NCBI GenBank assembly: GCA_016708905.1
Contig: JADJEV010000004.1
Location: 1-64,000 of the forward strand
Direction of reading: 5' to 3'
Length of the DNA stretch: 64,000 nucleotides
Source of the DNA: Candidatus Methylophosphatis roskildensis
GTDB taxonomy: Bacteria; Pseudomonadota; Gammaproteobacteria; Burkholderiales; Rhodocyclaceae
Position numbers and translations under genes: made by a program
Shown here: positions 1 to 12,040 of the stretch, piece by piece
Layout of the letters: each line of letters starts with the position of its first letter
Numbering within the stretch: position 1 is the first letter of the stretch
Notes under the pieces: model-generated
The model's input: the letters and a program-made list of their open reading frames with translations, nothing else
Told to the model about the DNA's origin: nothing
The model's database searches: none

Positions 1-640
1 GATCACCGCCGGCCTCTTCGGTCAGTGGATGCGAATTCAATTTATCGACTTCCCGTTCGCGACGCCCATGACCCGAAGTCCGGTCAATTCGTCATGCCTT
101 TCCTGTCAGGATCGCGCGTTTGCAGTGCTGGAGTCATACGCGTTGCATCGCGTCGCCCAGCATCGAATCGTCGAGTAGTTGCGTTTGTCATTCATCGCCA
201 CCGATGGTAATCCGGTCGGTGGGCGCTGGCGTATGTCTAAACTTCAGCTCGTTGAATGATGCTGGCGAACACCGGGAAGTTACAAACGAGTGCGCATGGT
301 GGGGCTTGGGAGAATGACGGGAAGTGGCAGTTCAAATGAAGAACGGTCTGTCCCCTATTATTTAGAAACGTCTCCCCACTGGGCGTGCTGATACCAAAAG
401 GTAATGGCTTCCAGTTTCCAGGGCATCTTAAAGCTCTGCGGAAGCGAACACGAGGGGGCGTAGCCGCCGTCTTTCCGTAAGCTCGCGGCACTGGCTCGTG
501 TAGGCCGTCGGTACGTATGCGCTCGTTCGCCGGAGCGGAGAAACAGGCAAAGTATGGTCCGTTGAAGCGTTGCGTAGTCGTTCGAATGGCGTCCGCCGTG
601 TCCATGACGCTGGGGTTACCTACTGCTTCCGCTTCTCGAG
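1..640. other. No recognisable gene
   Basis: Open frames here are short, overlap on both strands and do not resemble any family I know. The longest, minus-strand 237-605 (122 aa), is rich in Arg and Pro and looks like chance coding in GC-rich DNA. Near positions 348-358 there is a phrase of the type GGGACAGACC, read on the minus strand, which often lies at the ends of REP-associated or other small repeats. I see nothing else to support an element. Confidence 0.4.
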
Positions 641-907
641 GTGTCTTTGCGAACTGAGGCCTTGAAGGCTGGATCAGCGGCGAGCTCGCGCTTTCGAATT
701 GCCGACTCGACTATCTACGCCGGAAGTCGCTGCCTCAAAGAAGAGGGCGATCTCCATGGAGTCGTTGAGGGAACGCAGAGTGCGTTGCGAAGACTCTGGC
801 TCTCGAATTCTAGAGGCCTGCTGCACTTGTCCGGAGTGCAGCAGTTCTGGATCAGTCTTCAGGGACGGTACGTTGCATTGGATGCCTGGCTGGGTATTGA
901 TGCCTAA
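641..907 (+). CDS. Hypothetical 88-aa ORF ending inside an attC-like site
   Basis: This open frame of 88 codons has a non-ATG start and no recognisable domain. Its only notable feature is its stop codon TAA at 905-907, which lies inside the GCCTAAC core of the attC-like site at 902-1026. Cassette genes in integrons often end in that way. Overlapping frames on both strands are of similar length, so coding is doubtful. If the attC reading is wrong, this ORF should be dropped. Confidence 0.2.
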   Translation: MSLRTEALKAGSAASSRFRIADSTIYAGSRCLKEEGDLHGVVEGTQSALRRLWLSNSRGLLHLSGVQQFWISLQGRYVALDAWLGIDA

Positions 908-1026
908 CGTTGGCGGTGAGCCGACCGCCGGCGCATGGCGCTTGGCCACGCGGAGCACGATAGACAAAAGCGTAGCGCGGCCCAAGTGCCAGTGCCGTTG
1001 CGGGTCTGTCGACTAACTGGTTAGGC
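902..1026 (+). repeat. attC-like: Integron attC-like recombination site
   Basis: The 125-bp stretch begins with GCCTAAC (902-908, matching the R'' core RYYYAAC) and ends with GTTAGGC (1020-1026, matching the R' core GTTRRRY). Inside the cores, AGCCGAC (919-925) faces GTCGACT (1008-1014), which would pair with one mismatch as the L''/L' boxes. The middle contains further imperfect complementarity (GGCGCTTGGCCACGCG against CGCGGCCCAAGTGCC). Size and layout resemble the long attC sites of chromosomal integrons. No integrase gene lies in the window. A second GCCTAAC core occurs at 1460-1466 without a visible right half. Confidence 0.35.
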
Positions 1027-1470
1027 CGCGCTTGTGGCACTGGCTGCTGGGACTCTGAGGCGGCAAGTGAAGCCAAGGCCTACAAGGGCGCGCAGCTGCA
1101 GCGGCGCAGCGCCCGCCAGTGAAATGCGTGAAACGCTTGCAGAAACCGCGAGGCGTTGGCGTGCTTGAGAACGGGCGCGAGGCGGTTGCGAATGCGCACG
1201 CCGAAAGCCAGGCAGAGAAGGCATGCGCGACGTGCGGTGACAGAAACCAGACCGCGCCGTATCTGGAAAGCGATGCGCCGCGAAGAACCCAAGCGCCTAC
1301 CCGGCGGCCTCACTGAACTGAAAGCCCGGCGCAGCGCGGCGGCGCGAAGCGCCGACCATGGACTGACTTGTTGCGGCGCTGACGACACGCCCGCCTGAAC
1401 AAGGAATGGCACGACCCGGCTCCGAAGTGCAGGGATGTTGGAGATAACATGACCGCGAGGCCTAACTAAC
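1027..1470. other. Possible cassette interior, no recognised gene
   Basis: This interval lies between the attC-like site and a second GCCTAAC core at 1460-1466. The longest frame, minus-strand 1080-1472 (130 aa), is Arg/Ala/Leu-rich without a recognisable domain, and plus-strand frames overlap it. The region would be the body of one gene cassette if both cores are real attC ends. Otherwise it is unexplained intergenic DNA. Confidence 0.25.
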
Positions 1471-3721
1471 ATTTAGGACTCTGACATGGGCCGGAAGAAT
1501 TGCCTGCAACTGGAGGCGGCTCGTAGGCAAGCGTTGAGGTCCGGAACCGGGGTAGCGAAATTCGAGCGCGTTGAGGGTTTCACTGAGCTTGGCGAGGGCG
1601 CGGTTGTGTCGCGGATTGGCCAGTGAATGAATCGGACTAGCAGACGCTGCTGTGCGGCCTGGGGGCGATGTCCGCACTGCTCAGCAGCATCTCGCGCACC
1701 AGCGCCCGTCCGTCGTCCTCGGTGCGCACCCATTGAGCGTCAGACAGCGCACCAGCGCGGTTTCGGCGCGGAACGCGCGCATCTTGATGGTATCGGTGAG
1801 GTGCTTTGGCCTCGGGGGCGAAGGCCTGACGATCTGAGCGTCGTCAAACAACGCGCTGAGCGGCACGCGCCCGGGAATTGTGCGAAGCGTACTCGCTGCT
1901 GTTCGCACTTGGCTGGCTTCGCGCAGTTGCCGGTTCAATTTGGCCTGCGCGATCTTGAACCCTTCCGCGCATGGTGGGCCGCCGCGCTTCCGGGTTGGCG
2001 CGCGCCTCTCTGGCCGTAGGGCTTGTCCGAGCTCCTGAGGGCGGCGCGGCTGGCGCGAAGCTCGTTGGCCGGTGCCTTGCGCCCGGGGTTGGGGATGGTG
2101 CGCCCGGGGTCGGCGGGCTCACTGGTAGTTCCCAGCGCATCCAAGGCGAAGTGCTTGGCGCATGTAAGCGGAAAGAGTTCTCCTGCGTCCAGCGCCTCGA
2201 ACATGCGCCAGGCCACCGCACCTCGATGGAGCAATCCGTGCGGGTCGCCACATGGAAGTCTGATGACCGTTGGCGTCGCACAAGCGGGCACCTCACGCAT
2301 GCGAAACCCGGTAGCACCCGGATCGAGCGCTCGGCCAACTGGTAGCTCACCTTGCGCCATCGATGATCGCCCTCCACCGTGCGAAACACCCGTTCCCGGG
2401 CCACCGCGCGTAGGCCCCGGCCCGCGGTAGGTGAGCACATCGAAGCCCCTGGGCGAAGACTGCCTGGAAGAACACCGGGATCCAGCCTCACGGTCGAAGG
2501 CCAGTGTCACGCGCCGCTCGCCCACCAGCTCGCGCACCTGCGGCAGAATCTCCCCGACGCAGCATTGCCAGAAGATCGTCATTGGCCTCGGCACTCTACC
2601 ACAAACAGCGGCTGGGCATCTTGCTGGTTCACCAGATGTCGGTGGTGGCCGGCACGCCCAGCGCCGCCGTGCCACCCACGCCTTGGGCCGCTTGTGTGTG
2701 GTGCCGCCGATAGGGCCGCACCTATGCCCATCGACATAGAGCAGCCCCACGGCTGGCGCGCGTTCTCGCTCACCCAGCGCTGCGAGAGGCGCTGGCTGGA
2801 TCCGGGCGGCCTGTTGGCGTGCCGTCAACCCCCAGAGCTTGCGTCGCAGGGTCTTGACCTCGGGGCGCGGTCCAGTCCCAGCTACACGCCCAGTTCTGGC
2901 GGATGGCCCTGCAACGCTCCGGGTACAAGCCGCGCAGCGCCACGAAGGTCGGCACCAACAGCGTGGCGCGCAAGCCAGGGGTGGCCAGTTCTTAGTGAAC
3001 CATAGGCCTGCACCGCCGCCTCCAGCAGCCCCAGCGCGGCATCGTCAGCGGCGCCAGTAAAAGCACCCCTGGCGCACCGCCTCGGCCGCCACAAACTGGG
3101 GGCGGCTTCCTGGAGGCCTGTCCGGCGCGCAGTGCGCGTTCGGTGTGCCGCTGCACCGCCACGCCACCGGCACCGCGCGCCGCACGCTGGCTGCGCCCGC
3201 CGGGCCCGCTTGGCAGGCCTCGCTTGCCTGCGCGCCCTGCCGAGTTCGCCGCGGCGCAGCGTCCGGCGGATCGTGCCTTCGGTAACCCCCACCTGCCCGC
3301 CGGCCTGCCGGATCGAGCTGCCATGATCGAGCAGCTGGGCCGCACGCGCGCGCTTCTCCGCCGTAAAGCGATGCGCACCCCCGGGTCCTCGCTTGTTCTG
3401 CACGACCCCCAGCACGCCCTCGGTCCTGACTTTGCGGCTGTGGCGAGTCCGGCGTGCTGCGATCCAGGTGCAGAGGCGGCGCTGAGATCTTCGCGCCGTG
3501 TGAACACCGGTATGCCGTAGGCGACGTAGGCTACCTGACCGTTGTTGCGCACAATCGCGAGCACCGCGTTGATCTCTTCAGCTCCCGTGGGCTGCACCGG
3601 CAGATGCGTCTGGGTCGGCATCGAAAGCCTCCTCAACGTGGCGCAGTAATTATTACGCACCTCGCTCAAGAAGTCCAATGAAATCGGGCCGTTAATCCAC
3701 CTATGTCAGGAGTCCTGAAAT
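1471..3721 (-). mobile_element. Decayed insertion sequence with matched terminal inverted repeats
   Basis: The broken transposase at 1490-3678 is framed by matching ends. The left end at 1471-1490 reads ATTTAGGACTCTGACATGGG. The right end at 3700-3721, read inwards on the minus strand, reads ATTTCAGGACTCC followed by TGACATAGG. They agree apart from one substitution and two single bases missing on the left. The element is thus about 2.25 kb with inverted repeats of about 22 bp. No target duplication is evident. The left end starts directly after a GCCTAAC core at 1460-1466. Confidence 0.6.
1490..3678 (-). pseudogene. Transposase of a large DDE-type family, multiple frameshifts
   Basis: Reading from 3678 leftwards, successive frames give a continuous homologous protein. 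It starts with TGAEEINAVLAIVRNNGQVAYVAYG and a region typical of this transposase type, then a helix-turn-helix block (RFTAEKRARAAQLLDHGSSIRQ at about 3340-3400, EGTIRRTLRRGEL). Next come VGLLYVDGH near 2740, VGERRVTLAFDREAG near 2530, FALDALGTTSEPADPG near 2150 and KHLTDTIKMRAFRAETALVRC near 1790, ending with a conserved C-terminus near 1500. At least eight changes of frame are needed. Apart from these indels the motifs are well preserved, so the breaks are recent or are sequence errors. I recall this family only as an unclassified transposase and do not assign an IS family. Confidence 0.6.
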
Positions 3722-3745
3722 TACAGGACAAAACGAACAATAAAC

Positions 3746-4083
3746 TGTTATTGGACGGTCCAATAAGCTGGCAAGGGATTGCAGGTGTCAGCGGCGCCGC
3801 GAATTTCGATCAAACCTGGCGGTTTGGAAATCACGGCTTCCGACGCCAGTAGTTGGGCATCCCGCATCCGCTCACCTCGCCGCGGACCGTGTATCCGCTC
3901 GAAGAATCACCGAAGAAGATCCAGAGCGGCATCTGTAGAAGACGGGGATCGAAGAAAATCGACGAAGAAAACCCGCGACTTTCAAACCGCCGAGTTTGAA
4001 CGACTATCAGAACGCCGCTGACAGCAGGTCGTTGATTCATGATATGCCCTGGTCCAATAAGCTGGCGCGCGTGTCCAATAACA
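3746..4083. mobile_element. 338-bp element with IS21-like ends, no transposase
   Basis: The element starts with TGTTATTGGAC (3746-3756) and ends with the exact reverse complement GTCCAATAACA (4073-4083), so it begins with TG and ends with CA. A 16-bp sequence GGTCCAATAAGCTGGC occurs near both ends in the same orientation (3757-3772 and 4051-4066). Multiple copies of a binding-site-like repeat at each end plus TG/CA termini are typical of IS21-type elements. There is no istA or istB inside. The frames present (for example 3831-4097 minus, 88 aa) are not recognisable. It is best read as a deletion derivative or a small non-autonomous relative. Confidence 0.45.
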
Positions 4084-4211
4084 TTTCCGCGGGGCACCGC
4101 CGACAGCGCGATACTTCATTTTGTCCGCCAAGTTGAAGGATACCGCGGCCGCGGCGCCAATGCCGGTGAGATATGCGCCGCGGCCGATCTGGGAAAGAGC
4201 GCGCCAGAATC

Positions 4212-4310
4212 CATGCTATAAGGTTGCCTGGGCCCGCATGGATAGGCGCTCTTCAACGGCATCGAGCTGCAGGCCGCATGGAATGGCGCTCTGCAGCATG
4301 GCACCCCGCA
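4212..4310 (+). repeat. Dispersed repeat, copy A
   Basis: GCAGGCCGCATGGAATGGCG at 4269-4288 and the CTGCAGCATGG that follows resemble segments at 20131-20165, 43327-43362 and, inverted, 36661-36700. A second, weaker match lies at 4226-4250 (GGGCCCGCATGGATAGGCGC). It sits downstream of DUF1178, in the gap before the IS21-like element. Confidence 0.4.
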
Positions 4311-4408
4311 GAGCGCCAGCCGGTGCGGCTTCAGGGCAGGTGCACCCCAGCACCCGAACGCCACCTCGCCGGATGGATGCCCACATCGAGAAGCCGCGCA
4401 ACGCTGGA

Positions 4409-4849
4409 TCAATGCAGCGCGTCGTCGTCCGGCCAGGGAACGGGGACAACGAGAATGCCCTCTTCCAGCAGCGCGCTTGCGTCATCGGCCGAGGCCACGC
4501 CGCGTACGCTGCGCTCCTCGGCCTCGCCGTAGTGAATCTTGCGCGCTTCCTCGGGAAACGCCTGCCCGACGTTCTCGGCGCCGCGCATCATCTCGCGTGC
4601 CAGCTTCAACATCGCAGCCTGCATGCTGGCCGCGGGCAGCTTGGCGACCGGCTGTTGCGGCTGCGCCGGCGCGACACTCTTTTCGCCGCGCTGCACGTAG
4701 GGCGCGCTCGGACGACGCACGATGGCTGCCGACCCGCAGATCGGGCAAGCCACCTTGTCCGATGTGCGCTGCGCCTCGAAGTCCTCCGCCGAGACGAACC
4801 AGCCCTCGAAGACATGGTTCGAATCGCAGCACAGATCGAGCACGATCAC
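4409..4849 (-). CDS. DUF1178 family protein
   Basis: This 146-aa protein has the DUF1178 pattern: an N-terminal stretch MIVLDLCCDSNHVFEGWF, a CPICGS motif near residue 36 that could bind a metal with an upstream Cys pair, a low-complexity Pro/Gln linker, and a conserved C-terminal helix region. The function of the family is unknown. The start is GTG at 4849, overlapping the TGA of the mlaF reading frame by four bases (GTGA), which indicates translational coupling. The frame is intact, unlike its two upstream neighbours. Confidence 0.8.
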   Translation of the reverse strand: MIVLDLCCDSNHVFEGWFVSAEDFEAQRTSDKVACPICGSAAIVRRPSAPYVQRGEKSVAPAQPQQPVAKLPAASMQAAMLKLAREMMRGAENVGQAFPEEARKIHYGEAEERSVRGVASADDASALLEEGILVVPVPWPDDDALH

Positions 4850-5666
4850 GGCGCCACCGTCCCGGCGAGATTGAGCGATTCGGCAACCGGCCGGCCCGGG
4901 TAATGGAAGGCGACCGGACCATCCGCTTCGGCGTGCTGAATTGCCGCACGAAGGGGTCGTCCAAGGTCACCATCTGTGCGGTCGGCCCCTGCGCGACGAT
5001 GCGCCCACCGTCGATGAAGAAGGCGTGATCGCAGACCTTCAGCGATTCCGCTGACGTCGTAAGTGACGACGATCGGGTCACGCCGAGCGCGTCGTTGAGC
5101 TTTCGAATCAGGTTGGCGATCACGTTGAGCGAGATCGGGTCGGAGTCCGGCGAAGGGTTCGTCGTACATGATGAGCATCGGATCGAGCGCGATCGCCCGG
5201 GCCAGCGCCACCCGCCGCGCCATGCCGCCGGAGAGCTCGGTCGGCATCAGCACATGGGCGCCGCGCAGGCCGACGGCATGGAGCTTCATCAGCAAACCAG
5301 ATCGCGGATCAGCTCGTCCGGCAAATCGGTGTGCTCGCGCATCGGAAAGGCCAGGTTCTCGAACACCGACAGGTCCGAGAACAGGCCGCCCTGCTGGAAC
5401 ATCGTGCCCATCTTCTTGCGCAGTTCGTACAAGGCCCGGGTGTCGAGTTTATGCACGATCTGGCCTTCGACCCGCACCTCGCCGCGAGACGGTTTGAGCT
5501 GCCCGCCGATCAGTTTGAACAGCGTGGTCTTGCCGCAGCCGCTGGTGCCGAGAATGGCCGACACCTTGCCGCGCGGGATGGCGAGGTCGATGCCCTTCAG
5601 CACCTCGCGTTCGCCAGGCGAAACAGGCGTTCTCGATCTCGACCACGGCGTCGCTGGCTCGGTTCA
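4846..5666 (-). pseudogene. mlaF: Phospholipid/lipid-asymmetry ABC transporter ATPase MlaF, frameshifted
   Basis: MlaF is the ATPase of the inner-membrane Mla complex that moves phospholipids between the membranes. Across several frames the full protein can be followed: start [18 protein letters not shown] at 5666, Walker [10 protein letters not shown] near 5535, Q-loop MFQQGGLFSDLSVFENLAFP near 5380, signature ELSGGMARRVALARA near 5220, Walker B LIMYDEPFAG near 5170, and the MlaF tail DDPFVRQF then HAEADGPVAFHYPGRP, ending at 4846. At least four single-base changes of frame are needed, for example just after residue 18. Length and motif order match an intact gene of about 270 aa. mlaE, mlaD, mlaC and mlaB do not follow; DUF1178 does. 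Confidence 0.75.
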
Positions 5667-5681
5667 TGATGTTCGAATCGG

Positions 5682-7346
<1,665 letters not shown>

Positions 7347-7471
7347 CGAATTATCCGAAGTTGGCCGGAACAACCGTAACCGCAGGATTATGCAGCAAGC
7401 GCGTGCCCAGTGCAGCGAGTCGCCCGGATGCGAAAATCCGAGCGCGCATCGTCGGCGCGACTGGCGCGCCG

Positions 7472-9412
<1,941 letters not shown>

Positions 9413-9416
<4 letters not shown>

Positions 9417-9673
9417 GGTTGTTCCAGGCGCACCAGCACGCATGCCGCCTCGGCACGGCGCAAGGCGAATGTGGAATGACCGACCCGAACGACCAGCGGA
9501 TCGCCGCCGAACGCGCCGCGGGTCATCACGGTCACGCGCTCTCCGACGATAAATCCGATCTCCTCGAGCCAACTCGACCATTCCGGTGCGTGCGTCGGCG
9601 CGCTCACCGCGCAGATGACAGCAGGCTGGCCGAGCGGGGTCGAATCGAGCGGTGTAGTCGTCGGCGCAGTCAT
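9413..9673 (-). CDS. feoA: Ferrous iron transport protein FeoA
   Basis: This small cytoplasmic protein (86 aa from ATG 9673) has the FeoA SH3-like fold pattern: LEEIGFIVGERVTVMTRGAFGGDPLVVRVGHSTFALRRAEAACVLV. FeoA modulates the FeoB transporter encoded directly downstream, and the two genes overlap by four bases. An in-frame ATG further upstream (9721) would add 16 residues with no better ribosome site. A Fur-like site lies about 210 bp upstream at 9880-9900, so iron repression of the operon is likely. Confidence 0.75.
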
Positions 9674-9689
9674 TGCACGGATTGCGGAT

Positions 9690-9836
9690 TCAGTGAAAGG
9701 AGTCCAGGCGCGACCAGACATCGCGTCGGCTGATGCCCGCGGCCATGTTCTCCTCCGGCGTCATTCGCGCTGACCACGCAGGCTTCCCGGCACGAGGCGC
9801 CGCCCCAATGTTGCGATCGAACTTCATGGAGATCAT
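9690..9836 (-). CDS. Possible small protein upstream of feoA
   Basis: This 48-codon frame begins MISMKFDRNIGAAPRAGKP and contains MTPEENMAAGISRRDVWSRL. It ends 17 bp before the feoA start and lies between feoA and the Fur-like site, so it would be the first gene of the feo transcript. It has no membrane segment and no Cys. I do not recognise the family. The composition is protein-like (charged, amphipathic), but the ribosome site (GGAAA, 11 bases before ATG) is weak. Confidence 0.35.
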   Translation of the reverse strand: MISMKFDRNIGAAPRAGKPAWSARMTPEENMAAGISRRDVWSRLDSFH

Positions 9837-9879
9837 CGAGGGTTTCCAGTCGGCCAGAGCATAGCACGGAGAGCCCGTA

Positions 9880-9900
9880 TTGCGAATCATTATTGTTCGC
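9880..9900 (-). promoter_or_regulatory. Fur-box-like operator upstream of feoAB
   Basis: The plus strand reads TTGCGAATCATTATTGTTCG here. The core AATCATTATT matches the Fur consensus GATAATGATAATCATTATC in its right half, and the left half is partly conserved. It is the only AT-rich palindrome-like site in the gap and lies ahead of iron-uptake genes. Confidence 0.5.
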
Positions 9901-10131
9901 GCTATTAAAGCACAGGTGGTACTGGTCTCGGCCCGGATCTCCCGGATTCACTTCGACATCGAATGCGAGCAAGCCGCTGAGCCACCGAACCGGGCTGCCG
10001 AAACTGCCTTGCGGGCACTACTCGACAGAGCTATCGCGACTCCTGCCACGACTTGTCTCGCGACGGCGGAATCGGAAGCTCGGCAAACCCGACGGAACGT
10101 CAAATACTCACGTTCTTGGCGGACGGTCGCA

Positions 10132-11157
10132 TCACTCGACGAACCCACCGGTTCGATTCACGCCGGACGCAGTGGCGGCTCGTCCATCAATGCCAGCCTG
10201 CTCGCGCAGTTCGAGAATGCGGTCCTGCCAGTAGCGCTGGGTGTCAAACCACGGAAAGGCTGCCGGAAACGCCGGGTCGGTCCACCGTCGGGCAATCCAT
10301 GCGGAATAGTGGATCAGGCGCAGCGTTCGCAGCGCTTCCAGCAGATTCAGCTCGCGATCGTCGAACTCGCGGAACTGCTCGTAGCCCGAAAGGATCCAGC
10401 CGAGTTGTCGCGCCATGGATTCCGGTTCACCCGACAGAAGCATCCATATGTCTTGAATGGCCGGCCCCATGCGGCTGTCGTCGAAGTCCACGAAGTGCGG
10501 GCCTTCTTCTGTCCACAACACGTTTCCCGCGTGGCAGTCTCCGTGCAGCCGCAGGCTCGCGACGTTCCCGGCCCGCTGGTAGCAGCGCCGCACTCCGTCG
10601 AGTGCCAGGTCGACCACGCTGCGCCAGGCCGGTTCGAGATCTTCGGGAACAAAGCGCTCGTTCAACAGAAAGCTGCGCGGCTCGTCGCCAAAACTCGCGA
10701 TGTCGAGGACGGGGCGCGCGCCGAACGGCTGCAGCGCCCCGATCGCGTGGATGCGCGCAAGGAACCGCCCCATCCATTCGAGCGTGGCGCGATCTTCGAG
10801 TTCGGGCGCACGACCCCGCAACTTGGGAAACAGCGCGAAGCGGAATCCGCCGAATCGATGCAGCGTCGAGCCGTCGCCGGTCGCGATCGCGGGGACCACC
10901 GGAATCTCCGCCTCGGCGAGCCGGCGAACGAACCCATGCTCCTCGAGTATCGCCTGGTCGCTCCAGCGCTCGGGCCGGTAGAACTTGGCGACCAGCGGCG
11001 GACCGTCGTCGATGCCGACCTGATAGACGCGGTTTTCGTAGCTGTTGAGCGCCAACAGGCGGCCGTCGGATCGCCCGCCGGCACTGTCGACCGCATTGAG
11101 GATCAGATCCGGTGTCAGCGCCGCGTACGGGCCCGACCCGTCCATCGCCTCGCTCAT
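10132..11157 (-). CDS. srkA: Stress response serine/threonine protein kinase SrkA (YihE family)
   Basis: This 341-aa cytoplasmic kinase has the aminoglycoside-phosphotransferase-like fold of SrkA. Visible motifs are NSYENRVYQVGIDDGPPLVAKFYRPERW (ATP-site Lys at about 60), the Brenner loop LHGDCHAGNVLW near residue 205 with catalytic Asp and Asn, and the metal-binding HFVDFDD a little later. SrkA counters MazF-linked and oxidative stress death in E. coli; the role here is inferred from family. The start ATG at 11157 gives the usual family length. It lies between a small Cys-rich gene and the feo region, on the same strand as both. Confidence 0.85.
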   Translation of the reverse strand: MSEAMDGSGPYAALTPDLILNAVDSAGGRSDGRLLALNSYENRVYQVGIDDGPPLVAKFYRPERWSDQAILEEHGFVRRLAEAEIPVVPAIATGDGSTLHRFGGFRFALFPKLRGRAPELEDRATLEWMGRFLARIHAIGALQPFGARPVLDIASFGDEPRSFLLNERFVPEDLEPAWRSVVDLALDGVRRCYQRAGNVASLRLHGDCHAGNVLWTEEGPHFVDFDDSRMGPAIQDIWMLLSGEPESMARQLGWILSGYEQFREFDDRELNLLEALRTLRLIHYSAWIARRWTDPAFPAAFPWFDTQRYWQDRILELREQAGIDGRAATASGVNRTGGFVE

Positions 11158-11174
11158 CAGGATTGCGTCGCGCG

Positions 11175-11348
11175 CTACTTCTTCTGGCGGCTACCCGTTC
11201 CGGGTCGCTCGCCGGACTTGGCGGGCGGCCCAGCCGGCGCATCCTTGTCGGGCTTGGCAGCATCGCCGATGACGGTTTTCAGCGGACACACGGAGAACGC
11301 CGGACACTTCCGGCAGCCAGCGACGATGGCGATGGGGCAGATGGTCAT
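11175..11348 (-). CDS. Small four-cysteine protein
   Basis: This 57-aa protein starts MTICPIAIVAGCRKCPAFSV and has Cys at positions 4, 12, 15 and 21 (spacing 7, 2 and 5), which would suit a zinc or iron-sulfur site. The C-terminal half is Lys/Pro/Gly-rich and probably disordered. The ATG at 11348 is preferred over the one at 11366 because GGAAA precedes it at a good distance. It ends 17 bp before srkA on the same strand, so co-transcription is likely. Function unknown. Confidence 0.55.
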   Translation of the reverse strand: MTICPIAIVAGCRKCPAFSVCPLKTVIGDAAKPDKDAPAGPPAKSGERPGTGSRQKK

Positions 11349-11505
11349 TGGGGTTTCCGTTCGCATTGAGATTTAAGGAGCGTAGCCTACCTGAGGAATC
11401 GGTATCCGGGGAGATCGCCGGAACAGCGCGCCAGCACGAGGAAAGCGGCGGTCGAGAAGGCCGCCCGGCACCGGCGATGGCGCCGACCGGAACGTTCAAG
11501 CTTCA
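11349..11505. other. Intergenic, one partial repeat
   Basis: No gene is evident. CTGAGGAATC at 11391-11400 is a direct copy of the core of the right terminal repeat of the element at 11507-11740, so a second, partial or remnant copy may have existed here. Confidence 0.4.
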
Positions 11506-11506
11506 A

Positions 11507-11740
11507 CCTAGATTCCTCAGTTGGACGCGCCCGATGGTGCGTTCGGGCAGGTGTATGGCGCGAAGCGACGACGCAGCAGGGCCGCTCCTGCAAGGAGGAG
11601 CGACAAAGCCAGACGCCTGCCCGGACGTGCCAGCGGGTGCGTAGCGGGCTCACCCGTTCGGTGAGGCTCGCGGAAGCGGCATCGGCCACGCTCCACCTGC
11701 GATTGCGAGGGCCACGCAGCGACCAACTGAGGAATCTAGG
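11507..11740. mobile_element. MITE-like element with perfect 18-bp inverted repeats
   Basis: CCTAGATTCCTCAGTTGG (11507-11524) and its exact reverse complement CCAACTGAGGAATCTAGG (11723-11740) bound a 234-bp core without a coding frame of note. Both ends are flanked by TCAA (11503-11506 and 11741-11744), consistent with a 4-bp target duplication. The interior has further inverted parts (GCCTGCCCGG, GGGCGC). It lies in the gap between the small Cys protein and cspA. Confidence 0.6.
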
Positions 11741-11744
11741 TCAA

Positions 11745-12040
11745 CGATGCACCGCGAAAGATGCACCCTGCACGATAGATTTCATGAGCAAGTCGCCCTT
11801 GCGGGAACGCAGATATTGCACCGCAGCATACGGGTTGTCACGGATGGACATGCGCTTGACGGGCTGGATCGCAAAGCCCAAAATGACGAGCGCAGTGTCG
11901 AAGGCATGTGATCATCTGTAAGTTGCGATCGTCAAGACGGTACTTCAGTTCGACATATCTCTTGTCCTGAGATTCACCTGCGCCTCGGGCAATTTCTCGC
12001 CGATTTGCCCAAATTGACAACTTTGTTGGAAGGCTAAGAA
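11745..12040 (+). promoter_or_regulatory. Long leader region of the cold-shock gene
   Basis: There is no gene in these 296 bases. Cold-shock genes usually have long structured 5' leaders, and this one contains a stem GGGCAA (11987-11992) pairing with TTGCCC (12005-12010) about 30 bases before the start codon. The ribosome site GGAAGG precedes ATG 12041. Promoter boxes could not be assigned with confidence. Confidence 0.4.

Noticed and set aside
3779..4097. Short frames inside the IS21-like element as an accessory gene
   Set aside because: Both strands have frames of similar length, with no ribosome site and no recognisable motif.
11387..11726. Frames across the MITE-like element as a gene
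   Set aside because: They run through the terminal inverted repeat and into flanking DNA, with no conserved sequence.
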